DNA of 64,000 nucleotides from an uncultured Flavobacteriaceae bacterium (GCA_947488435.1 CANKZG010000001.1:2410308-2474307), one strand, 5' to 3'; positions 1 to 9,049 are shown, counted from the stretch's first letter. Notes: generated by a model not told the origin, from the sequence alone. Made by a program: numbers and translations.

Positions 1-2
1 AA

Positions 3-794
3 CCGGAAGATAAGTTCGGGAGTGAGTACCACGAACACAGGATATTCGAAGATATACAAGTGTATGTAGACTTTTACGATTCCCTGTCCTTTTCGGTTAT
101 GCATTGGATGTCCTCTGGAACAAGGAGCATCGTAAATATTAACACTTATGCTTATTCCTCAATTAAAGGAACCTTGGAGTCCATATTTGATATTTTAAAG
201 AAAGGAAGGATTAATGACGCATATGCCTTGCTAAGAAAATACTTTGATTCAACAATTATTAATACTTATTGCAATCTTTATATAGAGGACCATCACAGTT
301 TAGAAAATTTCATTGTTGAAAAAATTGATAATTGGATTAGGGGCACGGAAAAACTGCCATCTTACAGGGAAATGTCAAAATACATCAAAGAGTCCCAGAC
401 ATATTGTAAAATAAACAAACTACTTGCTAGAGACGATAGATATCAACAAATACGTAGGAAATGCAATGACCACATGCACTACAATTTTTATCATAATCTG
501 CTGATTAACGATAACGAAATACACAGACCAAATAGAATAGAGTATTTGGATGCATTTACATTTGAATTGAAGGCTCTATTCATTCAACATTTCATTTACA
601 TGTTTTACCTGAATGGGCATTACATGATGTCCAGTGACCATAGGGATTATTTAGATTTAGATATAACACCTCCTAATGATTCCCAATATTGGGTTTCCCC
701 ACCAATTCAAAAAGTGTTTGATAATCTAGTTAAGCCCTCCCGTATGGACTTAGCAATTGAATTGATGGATACAACTACAATGCATCTTAAATGA
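3..794 (+). CDS. Unknown protein upstream of ATPase/HNH pair (5' truncated by window edge)
   Basis: The frame is open to the left edge, so the real start lies upstream; the GTG at 60 is only the first internal start-like codon. I do not recognise the family. The visible 264 residues are rich in aromatic and charged residues, look largely helical and have no signal peptide or membrane segment. A short stretch R-K-C-N-D-H (residues 138-143 counted from the GTG) fits the R-x4-H pattern of HEPN RNases, but this is weak evidence alone. It lies 73 bp upstream of the ATPase gene on the same strand, so it may belong to the same putative defence operon. Confidence 0.6.
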   Translation, partial: PEDKFGSEYHEHRIFEDIQVYVDFYDSLSFSVMHWMSSGTRSIVNINTYAYSSIKGTLESIFDILKKGRINDAYALLRKYFDSTIINTYCNLYIEDHHSLENFIVEKIDNWIRGTEKLPSYREMSKYIKESQTYCKINKLLARDDRYQQIRRKCNDHMHYNFYHNLLINDNEIHRPNRIEYLDAFTFELKALFIQHFIYMFYLNGHYMMSSDHRDYLDLDITPPNDSQYWVSPPIQKVFDNLVKPSRMDLAIELMDTTTMHLK

Positions 795-867
795 TTTATA
801 ATAAAGGAGATAAGGCTAATAACTCCATTTTGGTAATTAATTTAAAAGGACTAGAATAAGCAAAGCC

Positions 868-2838
868 ATGGCAGAAAGAAAGATAAGCGAAAAAAACAGG
901 CTAAGTATATTTAACGCCCTCATTAAAGAACCCAATCCTTTTGGATTGTTTGAGGAGAATAATGGATTGCTAAACTTTCTCTTGGAAATCTGGGATTTGA
1001 GAAATATGCCGTCTGAGGACACCAGATTCAAAAATGCTTTTGAAGACATTTTCCAGCACACGGTAAACAATTACGATTGGGAGGATACCTATTTATTTAT
1101 GGAGAGGTTAAAGTTGTTAGAGGACAATTCCACTTACATCAGGTTTTTGGAAACTGTCGTTAATCCTCGATTTCGTGATGGTGAGGATGAAATCATAAAA
1201 TTTGCATTATTAATAAATTCATATCTCGAAAAAGATGGTTTAGAGCTTTACCTCAGTCAATATGATGATGATGAAAATCCAATATACTTGGTACAGGTAA
1301 AAAAGATTGGGGATTCATCATTTTATATTAAACAAAATAACATTCCATTTTTTGTTGATAAAAGTACAAGCTATTTTTATGATAGATCGGATGCCCACAT
1401 TAAACCAAGTGAATACCCTGCTTTTGTCCTTGCCTACAATTCTGGATGGAATGATTATGGGTATTCTTGTCTCTACTATCTCTACTATTACGGTGCCCCC
1501 GAAAATCCCTTACCTATAGGTGTAGTGCGAATTATGGACGAATCCGAATCAAAATCTTCAATCTTGCCAGACAGATTTGATGTCTTGGATGATACTTTTT
1601 GTTCTTTGGGACAAAGCATTGATTATTACGAGCATTTGAAGCAGCAGTTGGGAAAGGATTTTGAAAGTGTCCTCTATGCCCTGAGGGATGCTGCATTCTT
1701 TCATGATATTTTAGAAAAATTTGAGCGAAAAGAAGCTTTTAGATTTTCTTTGATTAGAGGCGACAATGCAGAAAGACTTTTGAGGGAAGCACGCTATAAG
1801 GTTTATGGCTTTGATTTGAACAACTTGTATTCATTCGATTACACGTTTCATCCCATTTTTTCGAAATCGGCAATAGATATAAATTTCAGTTTTAATAACC
1901 ATGAAGATTTCCCAAATAGGGTTTATGCGCTTATTGGGAAAAACGGTGCTGGAAAAACCCAGTTAATTACTTCCTTACCAAAAGATATCTCCCAAAAAAG
2001 AGATGAAAACTTTAACCCTAGAACACCTTTTTTTAGTAAAGTAATTACGGTTTCCTATAGTATTTTCGACAATTTCGAGATTCCAAGAAGAACAGCTTCA
2101 TTTAACTACGTGTATTGTGGTATAAGAAATGATAAAGGTGAAGTCTCCACCGAAAGGGGTTTGTTACTACGGTTTCATAATTCATGGAAGAAGATTGAAG
2201 AATTGCAAAGGGTAGTTCAATGGCGAAGTGTCCTATTAAATTTCATTGAGAAGGAGTTGGTTGATGAGTTTTTGGTATTGAACCCAGAAAGTACAGACCC
2301 TTCAAAAAAGTATAAGGTCGATATTTCCGGTTTTAGCAGAACCAGAAAAAAGCTAAGCTCTGGACAAAGCATAATCTTGTTTATTATCTCTGAAATTGTC
2401 GCAAACATCCGTTTCGATTCTTTGCTGCTTTTTGATGAGCCTGAAACACATCTTCATCCTAATGCAATTACACAACTTGTGAATACTATATACAATCTTG
2501 TTGGGGAATTCGAGTCATACTGTATAATTACCACTCACTCACCATTGATTATAAGAGAGTTGCTGTCAAAAAACGTATACGTAATGGAAAAACATGGTAC
2601 GACACCATCAGTAAGAAGGATTGGTTTAGAATCATTCGGCGAGGACTCATCTGTTTTGACCGAAGAGGTTTTTGGAAATAAGGAAATCCCCAAACACTAT
2701 AAGACAAAAATTGAGCAACTTGTAAAACAAGGATACGATTATGGGGAAATTGTTTCAAAAATTGAATTTGATGCCTTGCCTTTGAGTTTGAATGCAAAAA
2801 TTTATATTAAAAGCTTATTGAGTAACAGCAATGCGTAA
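868..2838 (+). CDS. AAA/SMC-like ATPase of Septu (PtuA-like) type
   Basis: 656 aa. The C-terminal half is an ABC/SMC/OLD-type ATPase: Walker A GKNGAGKT at residues 357-364, ABC signature LSSGQ at 496-500, Walker B ending FDEPETHLHP with Asp523-Glu524, and H-loop THSP at 556-559. The first 330 residues are an unrecognised extension, making the protein longer than I would expect for PtuA. Its stop overlaps the start of the HNH gene by 8 bp, so the two are probably translationally coupled. Known: an ATPase directly coupled to an HNH nuclease is the architecture of Septu (PtuAB) anti-phage systems and of the effector module of some retrons; no reverse transcriptase is visible here. Membership of Septu proper is inference. 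Confidence 0.8.
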   Translation: MAERKISEKNRLSIFNALIKEPNPFGLFEENNGLLNFLLEIWDLRNMPSEDTRFKNAFEDIFQHTVNNYDWEDTYLFMERLKLLEDNSTYIRFLETVVNPRFRDGEDEIIKFALLINSYLEKDGLELYLSQYDDDENPIYLVQVKKIGDSSFYIKQNNIPFFVDKSTSYFYDRSDAHIKPSEYPAFVLAYNSGWNDYGYSCLYYLYYYGAPENPLPIGVVRIMDESESKSSILPDRFDVLDDTFCSLGQSIDYYEHLKQQLGKDFESVLYALRDAAFFHDILEKFERKEAFRFSLIRGDNAERLLREARYKVYGFDLNNLYSFDYTFHPIFSKSAIDINFSFNNHEDFPNRVYALIGKNGAGKTQLITSLPKDISQKRDENFNPRTPFFSKVITVSYSIFDNFEIPRRTASFNYVYCGIRNDKGEVSTERGLLLRFHNSWKKIEELQRVVQWRSVLLNFIEKELVDEFLVLNPESTDPSKKYKVDISGFSRTRKKLSSGQSIILFIISEIVANIRFDSLLLFDEPETHLHPNAITQLVNTIYNLVGEFESYCIITTHSPLIIRELLSKNVYVMEKHGTTPSVRRIGLESFGEDSSVLTEEVFGNKEIPKHYKTKIEQLVKQGYDYGEIVSKIEFDALPLSLNAKIYIKSLLSNSNA

Positions 2839-3679
2839 TTTAGGACCATATAGCGGAGATGATTTTCAATTCCATCAGAATATCCTTGCATCCAAAAGAA
2901 ATAGCGCGCTAGACCCAGATTATAAAGCCCGTGTCTCTGGCCATAATCCTAATATAGAGGCCAAGTTTGATGAATATCGCATTGCATTTAATAGTAATTC
3001 ACTGGAAAGTTTAACTTCTCATCCTTTTTCTGATATAGATCGGGCAGATATAAACAGGCTTTATTCTTTTAAGAGCAAATTGATACAAGAGCTTAAAATA
3101 GACATAACCACTACAGAGTCGAATAGAATAATGAACACTTGTCAAAACTGCACCATAAGCGAAGTGAACTCTTTTGACCATTATATCCCAAAAGAAGAGT
3201 ACTGCGAATTTGTGGTCAACCCAAAAAATCTGTTTCCATCATGTACACGCTGTAATTCGTTTAAAAATGCAGTTTGGAAAGATGAGAACGACAATGGTTT
3301 ATTTCTGAATCTGTATTTGGATGAATTGCCGGAAGAACAATATTTATTTGTGAATTTAGAGTTTGAGGATGGAGTCGTAATTGCTAATTTTTCATTGGAC
3401 AATCCCAACGGAATTGATGGAAGCTTATATGACAAGATTGTAAGCCATTATAGTAGGCTGTATCTATTAGAGCGTTTTACAGAGAACATGGATTCAGTTA
3501 TGGTAACTCTAGAAAACACTATAAATTCATTTAAAGGGAGGTTGCCCATCGCCGAGATTGTCGATTCGATATTAGAGAATAGCGAAAGGAATAAGCAATA
3601 CTTTGGTCACAATTACTGGAAGTCCATCATGGAAATTGCCTTGGTTTCAAATGAAGATTACTTATCTAGGTTCATATAG
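2831..3679 (+). CDS. HNH endonuclease, PtuB-like
   Basis: 282 aa. A zinc-finger HNH core is clear: CQNC at residues 104-107, Asp116-His117 in the DHYIPK segment, then an Asn-containing segment and CTRCN at 138-142. The Cys pairs would bind structural zinc, and DH is the usual catalytic start of the beta-beta-alpha-metal fold. N- and C-terminal flanks of about 100 and 140 aa are not recognised. The gene overlaps the ATPase stop by 8 bp. Inference: DNA- or RNA-cutting effector gated by the ATPase in a phage-defence pair. It ends 27 bp from the convergent coupling-protein gene. Confidence 0.85.
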   Translation: MRNLGPYSGDDFQFHQNILASKRNSALDPDYKARVSGHNPNIEAKFDEYRIAFNSNSLESLTSHPFSDIDRADINRLYSFKSKLIQELKIDITTTESNRIMNTCQNCTISEVNSFDHYIPKEEYCEFVVNPKNLFPSCTRCNSFKNAVWKDENDNGLFLNLYLDELPEEQYLFVNLEFEDGVVIANFSLDNPNGIDGSLYDKIVSHYSRLYLLERFTENMDSVMVTLENTINSFKGRLPIAEIVDSILENSERNKQYFGHNYWKSIMEIALVSNEDYLSRFI

Positions 3680-3706
3680 TGTTAGTAATTCATTTGGAAG
3701 TTTGTA

Positions 3707-5287
3707 TTATTTGAAAATACTCTGCGCCTCCCTATGAACCCTTTCAAAATTTGCTTTCAATTCATCGGTATCTAGGGTCGTAGGCTGCGGTAATTCCCTT
3801 TTGATTTGCGGTAGCCTAAACCGAACCTTCTTATCCTTCCCATCAAAGAAGACCACAAACTCCCCTTGCTGCAAACCATAAAAAGCGTCGGCCCGTCGTT
3901 TGGCCACTTCTTTTTCCCCTTGGGTCACACGGGTATCAAAATTCAGGGAATACCCTTTGCTGACACTACGGGTTTCCTTCTTGACAATCTCAAAGAAGCG
4001 CTCGTAGTATTTGGCGGTATCGGGGTCATTGGCCTTTCCAAAAAATTGGTAGGATAGGTTGCTTAAGATGGCCTTGCTTGCCTTGTCCCCGTACATCATA
4101 TCGTTTTGGATCTTGTCCTGCAACACATAGATAGTCGCAATGTCATAACTCCGTAAAGTAGCAGGAATACGATGCATGTTCAACAAACGCAAGGTTGCCG
4201 CTTCTTCCATCAACAAAAAGGAGGACAATCGATTTCGTTCGCTCATTTGCTTGGTAATGGAATGGATTATGGTGGCAATAACGGGAGATAATGACGTTTC
4301 TTTTTTCGGGTCATTGACCACTGAGATCACAGCAGGATGATCAGGGTTGTTCACATCCAAGGGCACTTCATCCGCGGACAACACCATAAATATTTTTTGT
4401 GTACTTATCTTTTTAAAAGCATTGGCCAAAGTACTTTTCACCCCTGCGGTCTGCCTGTCGGAATCCACACCGCTGATAAAGGCATCGGCCATGGCTTTAG
4501 AGGTGGTATTGGCACTTAAAAACTCCATCAATTCTTCGGTGCTTAGGTGTTGGTAGAGCGAAATCATATGTGGGATGGTGCAATAATCGGGATAGTCCAC
4601 CTTCAATCTCCAGATCAATCCGCCTATCAATCCTTCTACGGCATCATTGAAAAATTTGGAGGTTCCCGTGCTTCCACTTTCTTTAAGTTCCAACAGGTTT
4701 TCCAAAAGGACGCGTGAGATTTCGTGTACGCTTTCCTCATCGGGAATGTACTTCGGGGCAATGGGATTAACCCTGTTATATATCGGATCAAAGGAGATAA
4801 TATAGAACTCTTTGTTGGTTTCCTTAAAGATGGGATAGGCCATCTCGGTGATCTCAAAGTTTTTGTAATCGTGCATCACCCCACAAAATCCATAAGCGGC
4901 CAAATGCCCAAATAGACTATAGACCACGCTTTCCGTTTTACCACTCCCTGCCGACCCGATAATGGAGATGCCGCGGCGGATATTGTCGAGGATCAGACGG
5001 TATCCTTTGGTGAGTAAAACTGCCCTGTATTTTTCATTGGTATGGCTGGTCGTTTCTTCCTTGGCCACAAATACATATAGGACGATGGCCATGAATAGGA
5101 GAGGGGTCAGACCATATAAAATGGACTTTAAAAAAAAGACTGTTGGGAGAATAAAGTAGGCTATACCTGATAGTAGTATCAATAACACCAACGTGATATA
5201 AAAACCATATCTCAGATAACGAATCAACAAAAATTCCATGGCGATACCCATGAATAACGTTAGCAACAATACCATTGAATTTTCCAT
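3707..5287 (-). CDS. mobC: Type IV coupling protein (MobC/TraG/VirD4-like)
   Basis: 526 aa. Three hydrophobic segments in the first 75 residues anchor it in the inner membrane; Walker A GSAGSGKT is at residues 111-118 and a Walker-B-like LLMEEAA segment lies in the middle, followed by the usual coupling-protein C-terminal region. Role: hexameric ATPase linking the relaxosome to the mating-pore secretion channel. Downstream of mobB by 15 bp in the same direction, giving the order mobA-mobB-mobC typical of Bacteroidota conjugative transposons. Frequent in-frame charged residues and the C-terminal RFRLPQIKRELP segment argue for an intact gene. Confidence 0.9.
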   Translation of the reverse strand: MENSMVLLLTLFMGIAMEFLLIRYLRYGFYITLVLLILLSGIAYFILPTVFFLKSILYGLTPLLFMAIVLYVFVAKEETTSHTNEKYRAVLLTKGYRLILDNIRRGISIIGSAGSGKTESVVYSLFGHLAAYGFCGVMHDYKNFEITEMAYPIFKETNKEFYIISFDPIYNRVNPIAPKYIPDEESVHEISRVLLENLLELKESGSTGTSKFFNDAVEGLIGGLIWRLKVDYPDYCTIPHMISLYQHLSTEELMEFLSANTTSKAMADAFISGVDSDRQTAGVKSTLANAFKKISTQKIFMVLSADEVPLDVNNPDHPAVISVVNDPKKETSLSPVIATIIHSITKQMSERNRLSSFLLMEEAATLRLLNMHRIPATLRSYDIATIYVLQDKIQNDMMYGDKASKAILSNLSYQFFGKANDPDTAKYYERFFEIVKKETRSVSKGYSLNFDTRVTQGEKEVAKRRADAFYGLQQGEFVVFFDGKDKKVRFRLPQIKRELPQPTTLDTDELKANFERVHREAQSIFK

Positions 5288-5302
5288 GTTATTCTATTTA
5301 AA

Positions 5303-6382
5303 TTAAATACCTATCGACCCTGATTCTATTGCCCTGCCCAGTCCTTTTTTGAGTTTGTTGAATGCCTTTATGGCCAGTTGCACCTTATTGGTGGGAATGC
5401 TGGGAACAGGCAATCCGGCCTTTTGAAATAGTTTTAAGGCCACTCCCTTTTTGTTCGTTGGAATGTTCAACTTGTGTAAGGATTTTAAGGCCAGTTCCCG
5501 TTCATTGGTTGGTAATCCTGCCACCAGTGCAAAGAACTTTTTTGGGTCTTTGCGGTATAGTTTTTTAGTGCTGTATCGGTCGATATAACTTCGTTCAAAC
5601 CCAAATGTCTTATCAAATCGTTGCTCGGCCGCATCAAAGAATTTGTTGCGATCAAAGCCCTGTTTTTGTTCCTTTCCATTAAGAATGGTCGTGTTCTTTC
5701 GGTGTTGGGAATTGGGGGAAAGGCTATAGGTGTTCGTCACATTTTTCCGACTTACGATAATATGGACATGGGTCTGAAAACCTTCTTTTTTCATGCCTTC
5801 CGCGACCAGTTTCCCATTGATTTTATGCGGGGCCTCGGCGATGAGCTTATCAATTTTCTGCTGTATTTTTTTGACATTTCCATCAAGTTCCCCACGGTTT
5901 ACTTTTGCCAAGTCATTTCTGAGTTTTGCTATCTGTTTTCGGTAGGGGGCGTTCTCTTCCACCTTTTTCTCAAACCCTCGAAATGAGCGCTTATGTTCAA
6001 TTTTCGCATAGTACTTGAGGTCATCGACGGTAACTTTTCGGTCCCGATAAAAGGAAGCGGCATAGTCCTTCATCAGTTCCCGGGTATACTTTCGGAGTAG
6101 GGCAGGGTCGTTATTGATATGTTTGAGTTCTTTGGCACTTGGACTTACCACAATGGAATAAAATTTCGGGTCTCTTTTTTTGAGCTTTTTGGTGTTCCCA
6201 TCGATTTCAGCAATGACGGTTTCCGGGCTGATCATGTTATCGTTTTGGTCAAAGAAATGCTCTTGTAGTTCTGGGTGTTTCCCTTCGTTTTCCTTCTCCA
6301 AATAGTTGACGTAATCCGTTACACTACTGTTATAGGTTTCGTGGTTTTTCCCAATTTTCTGTGCTGTTATATTGATGTGCAT
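5303..6382 (-). CDS. mobB: Relaxase-like mobilisation protein MobB (DUF5712-like)
   Basis: 359 aa. The N-terminal half resembles Bacteroidota MobB/DUF5712 proteins, and the segment THVHIIVSRK contains the H-x-H pair expected of a metal-binding HUH-type relaxase; candidate catalytic tyrosines lie in the first 30 residues. The middle is a Lys/Glu-rich probable coiled coil. The C-terminal 100 residues contain repeated short motifs (KLNIPTNKKGVALKLFQKAGLP and two relatives), each ending in Pro-Thr-Asn-Lys-like turns. Start overlaps the mobA stop by 1 nt (TAATG), so translation is coupled. Expected role: nicking at oriT and guiding the strand to the coupling protein. Confidence 0.8.
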   Translation of the reverse strand: MHINITAQKIGKNHETYNSSVTDYVNYLEKENEGKHPELQEHFFDQNDNMISPETVIAEIDGNTKKLKKRDPKFYSIVVSPSAKELKHINNDPALLRKYTRELMKDYAASFYRDRKVTVDDLKYYAKIEHKRSFRGFEKKVEENAPYRKQIAKLRNDLAKVNRGELDGNVKKIQQKIDKLIAEAPHKINGKLVAEGMKKEGFQTHVHIIVSRKNVTNTYSLSPNSQHRKNTTILNGKEQKQGFDRNKFFDAAEQRFDKTFGFERSYIDRYSTKKLYRKDPKKFFALVAGLPTNERELALKSLHKLNIPTNKKGVALKLFQKAGLPVPSIPTNKVQLAIKAFNKLKKGLGRAIESGSIGI

Positions 6383-6966
6383 TACGGACTGTTTTTTAAT
6401 GTTCTTTTGAATTTTTCAAGCTCCGATGGGGAGAGTTCCAACTTGAAATAGGCTTTGCCAAAGCTGCCCTTGACCAGGGAAACTTTATCCAATACATGGC
6501 CATAATCCTGTTTTATTTTCTCCATTTTTTCGGTCAGTCGTTCATAGCGGATCTTGGGAACGGTCAGTTCTATTTCAGTGGGGGAACCCGCTTTTTTTTC
6601 GGTTTGTTTTTTTTCTTTTCTGATGGGTTTCTTGCTTTTGACATCCTCCCCAAAAAGCGCAAGTAACATGGCATTGTTGGGCTTGGTCTGGTTGATTTCA
6701 ATATCTCGGATAATGGCAATGGTGGCCTCATTTCTTTTTATGGATTTGTTGGTTTGCTCCCTATTTTTAAGGATTTCTTGAAGGATACTTTTGGCAAACT
6801 TCTGAGTAGGATCAAGCCCATGCCACTCAAAAAAATCCAACATATTGTTCAGGGCTTCGGACTGGGACTTTGCGATTTTCTTGGAGAAGGCGCGAAAGCG
6901 TTTGACCACCGAAGCCTTTAGGTTCAATGCCAGATATTCATAATGGTATTTCTTCTTTACACGCAT
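6382..6966 (-). CDS. mobA: BfmA/BtgA-like mobilisation accessory protein MobA
   Basis: 194 aa, basic and soluble. The first 60 residues (LKASVVKRFRAFSKKIAKSQSEALNNML) look like the ribbon-helix-helix-type DNA-binding start of BfmA/BtgA proteins, followed by a Lys-rich linker and a helical C-terminus. Known role: oriT binding and relaxosome assembly with MobB. It is the first gene of the mob operon, directly downstream of the candidate oriT region. Confidence 0.8.
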   Translation of the reverse strand: MRVKKKYHYEYLALNLKASVVKRFRAFSKKIAKSQSEALNNMLDFFEWHGLDPTQKFAKSILQEILKNREQTNKSIKRNEATIAIIRDIEINQTKPNNAMLLALFGEDVKSKKPIRKEKKQTEKKAGSPTEIELTVPKIRYERLTEKMEKIKQDYGHVLDKVSLVKGSFGKAYFKLELSPSELEKFKRTLKNSP

Positions 6967-7334
6967 TTTTCAACAAACTTTTTCAATGTTTACAAATAGT
7001 AGGCGATGGTTTTCAACAAATCCCTTTAATTCCCATGCTTTTCAAAAGCCTCTTAATCCCTTTATTTAAAACCCTTTGCGGAGCAAATGAAACTCGTAGC
7101 GCCGCTTTAGCGCGCTACCCTCTTGCTATTCCTTTTCGCCCGCAAGCGTTCGAAAATCCATACAAATACCAAGGTATTCGCAGGGGCTTGTTTTTAAGGT
7201 AAAACAGGAGATTTTAAGAAAGTGGAAAGCGGACTTTTGAAGTATTGTTAGTGGATATTTCTTTTCGCTGTATATCCATCAAAAGAAAAAGGACAGTTAA
7301 TAAACTGCCCTTTCCAATAGTAAAACTATACTGT
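6967..7334. other. Non-coding region upstream of mobA; candidate oriT
   Basis: A gap of 368 bp between divergently useful modules, the usual site of oriT in these elements. It contains an inverted repeat GTAGCGC (7096-7102) / GCGCTAC (7112-7118) with a 9-nt loop, more GC-rich than its surroundings, and a polypurine/polypyrimidine-biased flank. A 91-aa plus-strand reading frame here has no recognisable features and is rejected. The nick site cannot be assigned from sequence alone. Confidence 0.4.
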
Positions 7335-7556
7335 TTAAATAATGAATACATAATCGTAGGTATATAGATTACGTTGTGCCTCCCTTCGACTTCGCTCAGG
7401 ACAGGCCTGTTCCAAAAGTGACTGGTAATCAACATTGTTTCTTTTGGCGTATCGTTGTAGGTCTAGACCAAATTTTTGTTCGATATCTTTTTTAGAAACC
7501 GTCATTAAATGTTGCTGCGTTTCTTCGTCCAAATTTGTAAAATTCAAATAGATCAT
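7335..7556 (-). CDS. Small ICE protein with in-frame repeat insertion
   Basis: 73 aa, function unknown. The reading frame begins MIYLNFTNLDEETQQHL, looks soluble and mildly acidic, and lies 11 bp downstream of the RadC-like gene on the same strand. Residues 51-58 (ACPERSRR) are encoded by a palindromic repeat at 7382-7410 that reads through without shifting the frame. Without it the protein would run LLEQ-EAQRNLYTYDYVFII, a smooth junction. The insertion therefore looks secondary; whether the protein still works is unknown. Confidence 0.6.
   Translation of the reverse strand: MIYLNFTNLDEETQQHLMTVSKKDIEQKFGLDLQRYAKRNNVDYQSLLEQACPERSRREAQRNLYTYDYVFII
7382..7410. repeat. Short dispersed-type palindromic repeat inside a gene
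   Basis: The sequence contains CCTTCGACTTCGCTCAGG and the self-complementary ACAGGCCTGT (7401-7410). The first part has the look of the short repeat scattered through many Bacteroidota genomes, whose translation often gives CPERSRR. Only this copy is in the window. It adds exactly eight codons to the host gene. Confidence 0.6.
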
Positions 7557-7567
7557 TACTCAAATTT

Positions 7568-8017
7568 TTAGATTAGGCCTTCATCGGCAAAACTGAAATA
7601 GTCGGCATTGGGGGTAATGATGATATGATCCAATACTTTGATGTCCAAAAGGGTTGCAGCATCCTTTATTTTTTTAGTGATTTGTTTATCGGATGCACTT
7701 GGCATTAGCGTTCCGCTTGGGTGATTATGGGTCAATATTATTCCCACGGAAAGGCTTTTTAAGGCCACGGCCAGTAATACCCTTATATCCACCAATGTAC
7801 CCGTGATACTCCCTTTGGAGACCTCAAATATTCCTTTGGCTTTATTACCGTTGTTAAGTAACACCACCTTAAAGGTTTCATGTAGGGCTATGGTGTTTTT
7901 GTCCCATTGTTTGTATATGAATTCCGCTGCACTTTGAGAGCTGTTTAGCTTCACCCATTTATCGGATAAGATGCGGTCTTTGTAGCTTATTTTTATTTCA
8001 TTAATTTGCGTTCTCAT
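7568..8017 (-). CDS. radC: RadC-like JAB-domain protein
   Basis: 149 aa. The JAMM/MPN-like metal site is visible as HNHPSG in the middle, followed by Ser and Asp in SASDKQ, then the usual C-terminal segment LDHIIITPNADYFSFADEG. Length matches the short RadC-like proteins carried by Bacteroidota conjugative elements, which lack the N-terminal helix-hairpin-helix of chromosomal RadC. Biochemical role is not established for the family; the context suggests handling of transferred or single-stranded DNA together with the SSB encoded 87 bp upstream. Confidence 0.88.
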   Translation of the reverse strand: MRTQINEIKISYKDRILSDKWVKLNSSQSAAEFIYKQWDKNTIALHETFKVVLLNNGNKAKGIFEVSKGSITGTLVDIRVLLAVALKSLSVGIILTHNHPSGTLMPSASDKQITKKIKDAATLLDIKVLDHIIITPNADYFSFADEGLI

Positions 8018-8104
8018 TGTATTATCTTAATAGGATTTATAATGAAAAAGAGGGCGTTACTTTTGCGGGTGCGCCCTCTTTACTTTTATAGAAGTGACTG
8101 CTTT

Positions 8105-8608
8105 TTAAGCAACTTCCTGATTGGTTTTTGGGGTTCTTTTTCTTGTATTTCCCTGTGGCTTTTTTCCTTGTTGGGCTTCCGTAGTTTTCCCATTGGCTGA
8201 AGTATCATCCATAGAAGGTTTTCCGTTTACTTCATCTGCGGTAACCTCTATTTCATTTACTGGGGTGCTTTCATTTTTGGATCCCAATAGCAAGATTTCG
8301 GTTGCCACAATTTCGGTCACATAGCATTTAACACCCATTTCATTGGTATAGCTTCGGGAGATTAATTTACCCTCTATGGCGACTTCTTTCCCTTTATGGG
8401 TGTACTGCTCTATGATGTCCGCTTTCTTATCCCAAGCGACTACATAGTGCCATTGTGTGGACTGTACTTTTTCCCCTTGCGCATTTCGGTAATACTCATT
8501 GGTTGCCATGGAAAAACGGGCCACTTTGTTACCGCTTTCAAGGTTGGTGATTTTTGGCTCATTGCCAATGTTTCCGATCAACTGAACTTTGTTTCTTAAT
8601 GTACTCAT
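8105..8608 (-). CDS. ssb: Single-stranded DNA-binding protein
   Basis: 167 aa. N-terminal OB fold (residues 1-110) with the typical start LRNKVQLIGNIGNEPKI, and the WHYVVAWDKKADIIEQY and KGKEVAIEGKL segments. The C-terminal tail is Thr/Asn/Lys-rich and ends NQEVA rather than the acidic DDDIPF-like tip of chromosomal SSBs, so partner recruitment through that tip may be absent. ICE-encoded SSBs coat the transferred strand. Same strand as the RadC-like gene; a 45-aa ORF starts 178 bp upstream. Confidence 0.92.
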   Translation of the reverse strand: MSTLRNKVQLIGNIGNEPKITNLESGNKVARFSMATNEYYRNAQGEKVQSTQWHYVVAWDKKADIIEQYTHKGKEVAIEGKLISRSYTNEMGVKCYVTEIVATEILLLGSKNESTPVNEIEVTADEVNGKPSMDDTSANGKTTEAQQGKKPQGNTRKRTPKTNQEVA

Positions 8609-8648
8609 AACTTAAAAATTTAAAATGTTACTATTGATTTTGCCTTTT

Positions 8649-8786
8649 TCATAAGGCCTTTAAAACTGATTTACTTATTATATCCAGAGCGTTTTCCCTT
8701 TTTTGATTTTTTAACTGCTGTATTGCTTCCGTTTTATTGTTTTGGTATGATTTCATTGGATTTATTTTAAATGATTTACTTCCCAT
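8649..8786 (-). CDS. Small hydrophilic ORF upstream of ssb
   Basis: 45 aa, ATG to TGA, not recognised. The product is very rich in Lys, Asn, Gln and Ser (MGSKSFKINPMKSYQNNKTE start; ends SKSVLKAL) and predicted helical. It ends 41 bp before the ssb start on the same strand, and an AAAAAAGG stretch lies about 20 bp before the ATG. Supported only by position and composition; it could be chance. Confidence 0.3.
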   Translation of the reverse strand: MGSKSFKINPMKSYQNNKTEAIQQLKNQKRENALDIISKSVLKAL

Positions 8787-9049
8787 AGTGCCGTCGCTGT
8801 TACCTTTTTTGATGCTATTCTCGATACAATATCAAGGCCTTGGAGGGCGTATAAAAAGTGAAGGAAACGAAACGGCTTTATGCCGCAATGCAAGGTTTTG
8901 CTATTGTTTTTTTGCCTATCCAAAAAGGGAATGGTGACGGTTAAAAGGAAGTCGATTTAAATGCATTGGAGAAGAGTACTCCTGCAATGGAAGTACTTAC
9001 AGCTGAATTAAATAAATGTTATAGTTTATCGTTATATGTTAAAATTGAA

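Noticed and set aside
868-3679. Retron (Eco7-type) with PtuAB effectors
   Set aside because: No reverse transcriptase or structured msr/msd-like region in the visible sequence; could only be upstream of the window.
6927-7202. 91-aa plus-strand ORF over the oriT region
   Set aside because: Overlaps the mobA start, no recognisable features, lies in the expected non-coding oriT gap.
8737-8937. 66-aa plus-strand reading frame before the copper block
   Set aside because: Mixed hydrophobic/aromatic content without start signal or homology; the opposite strand has a better 45-aa candidate.
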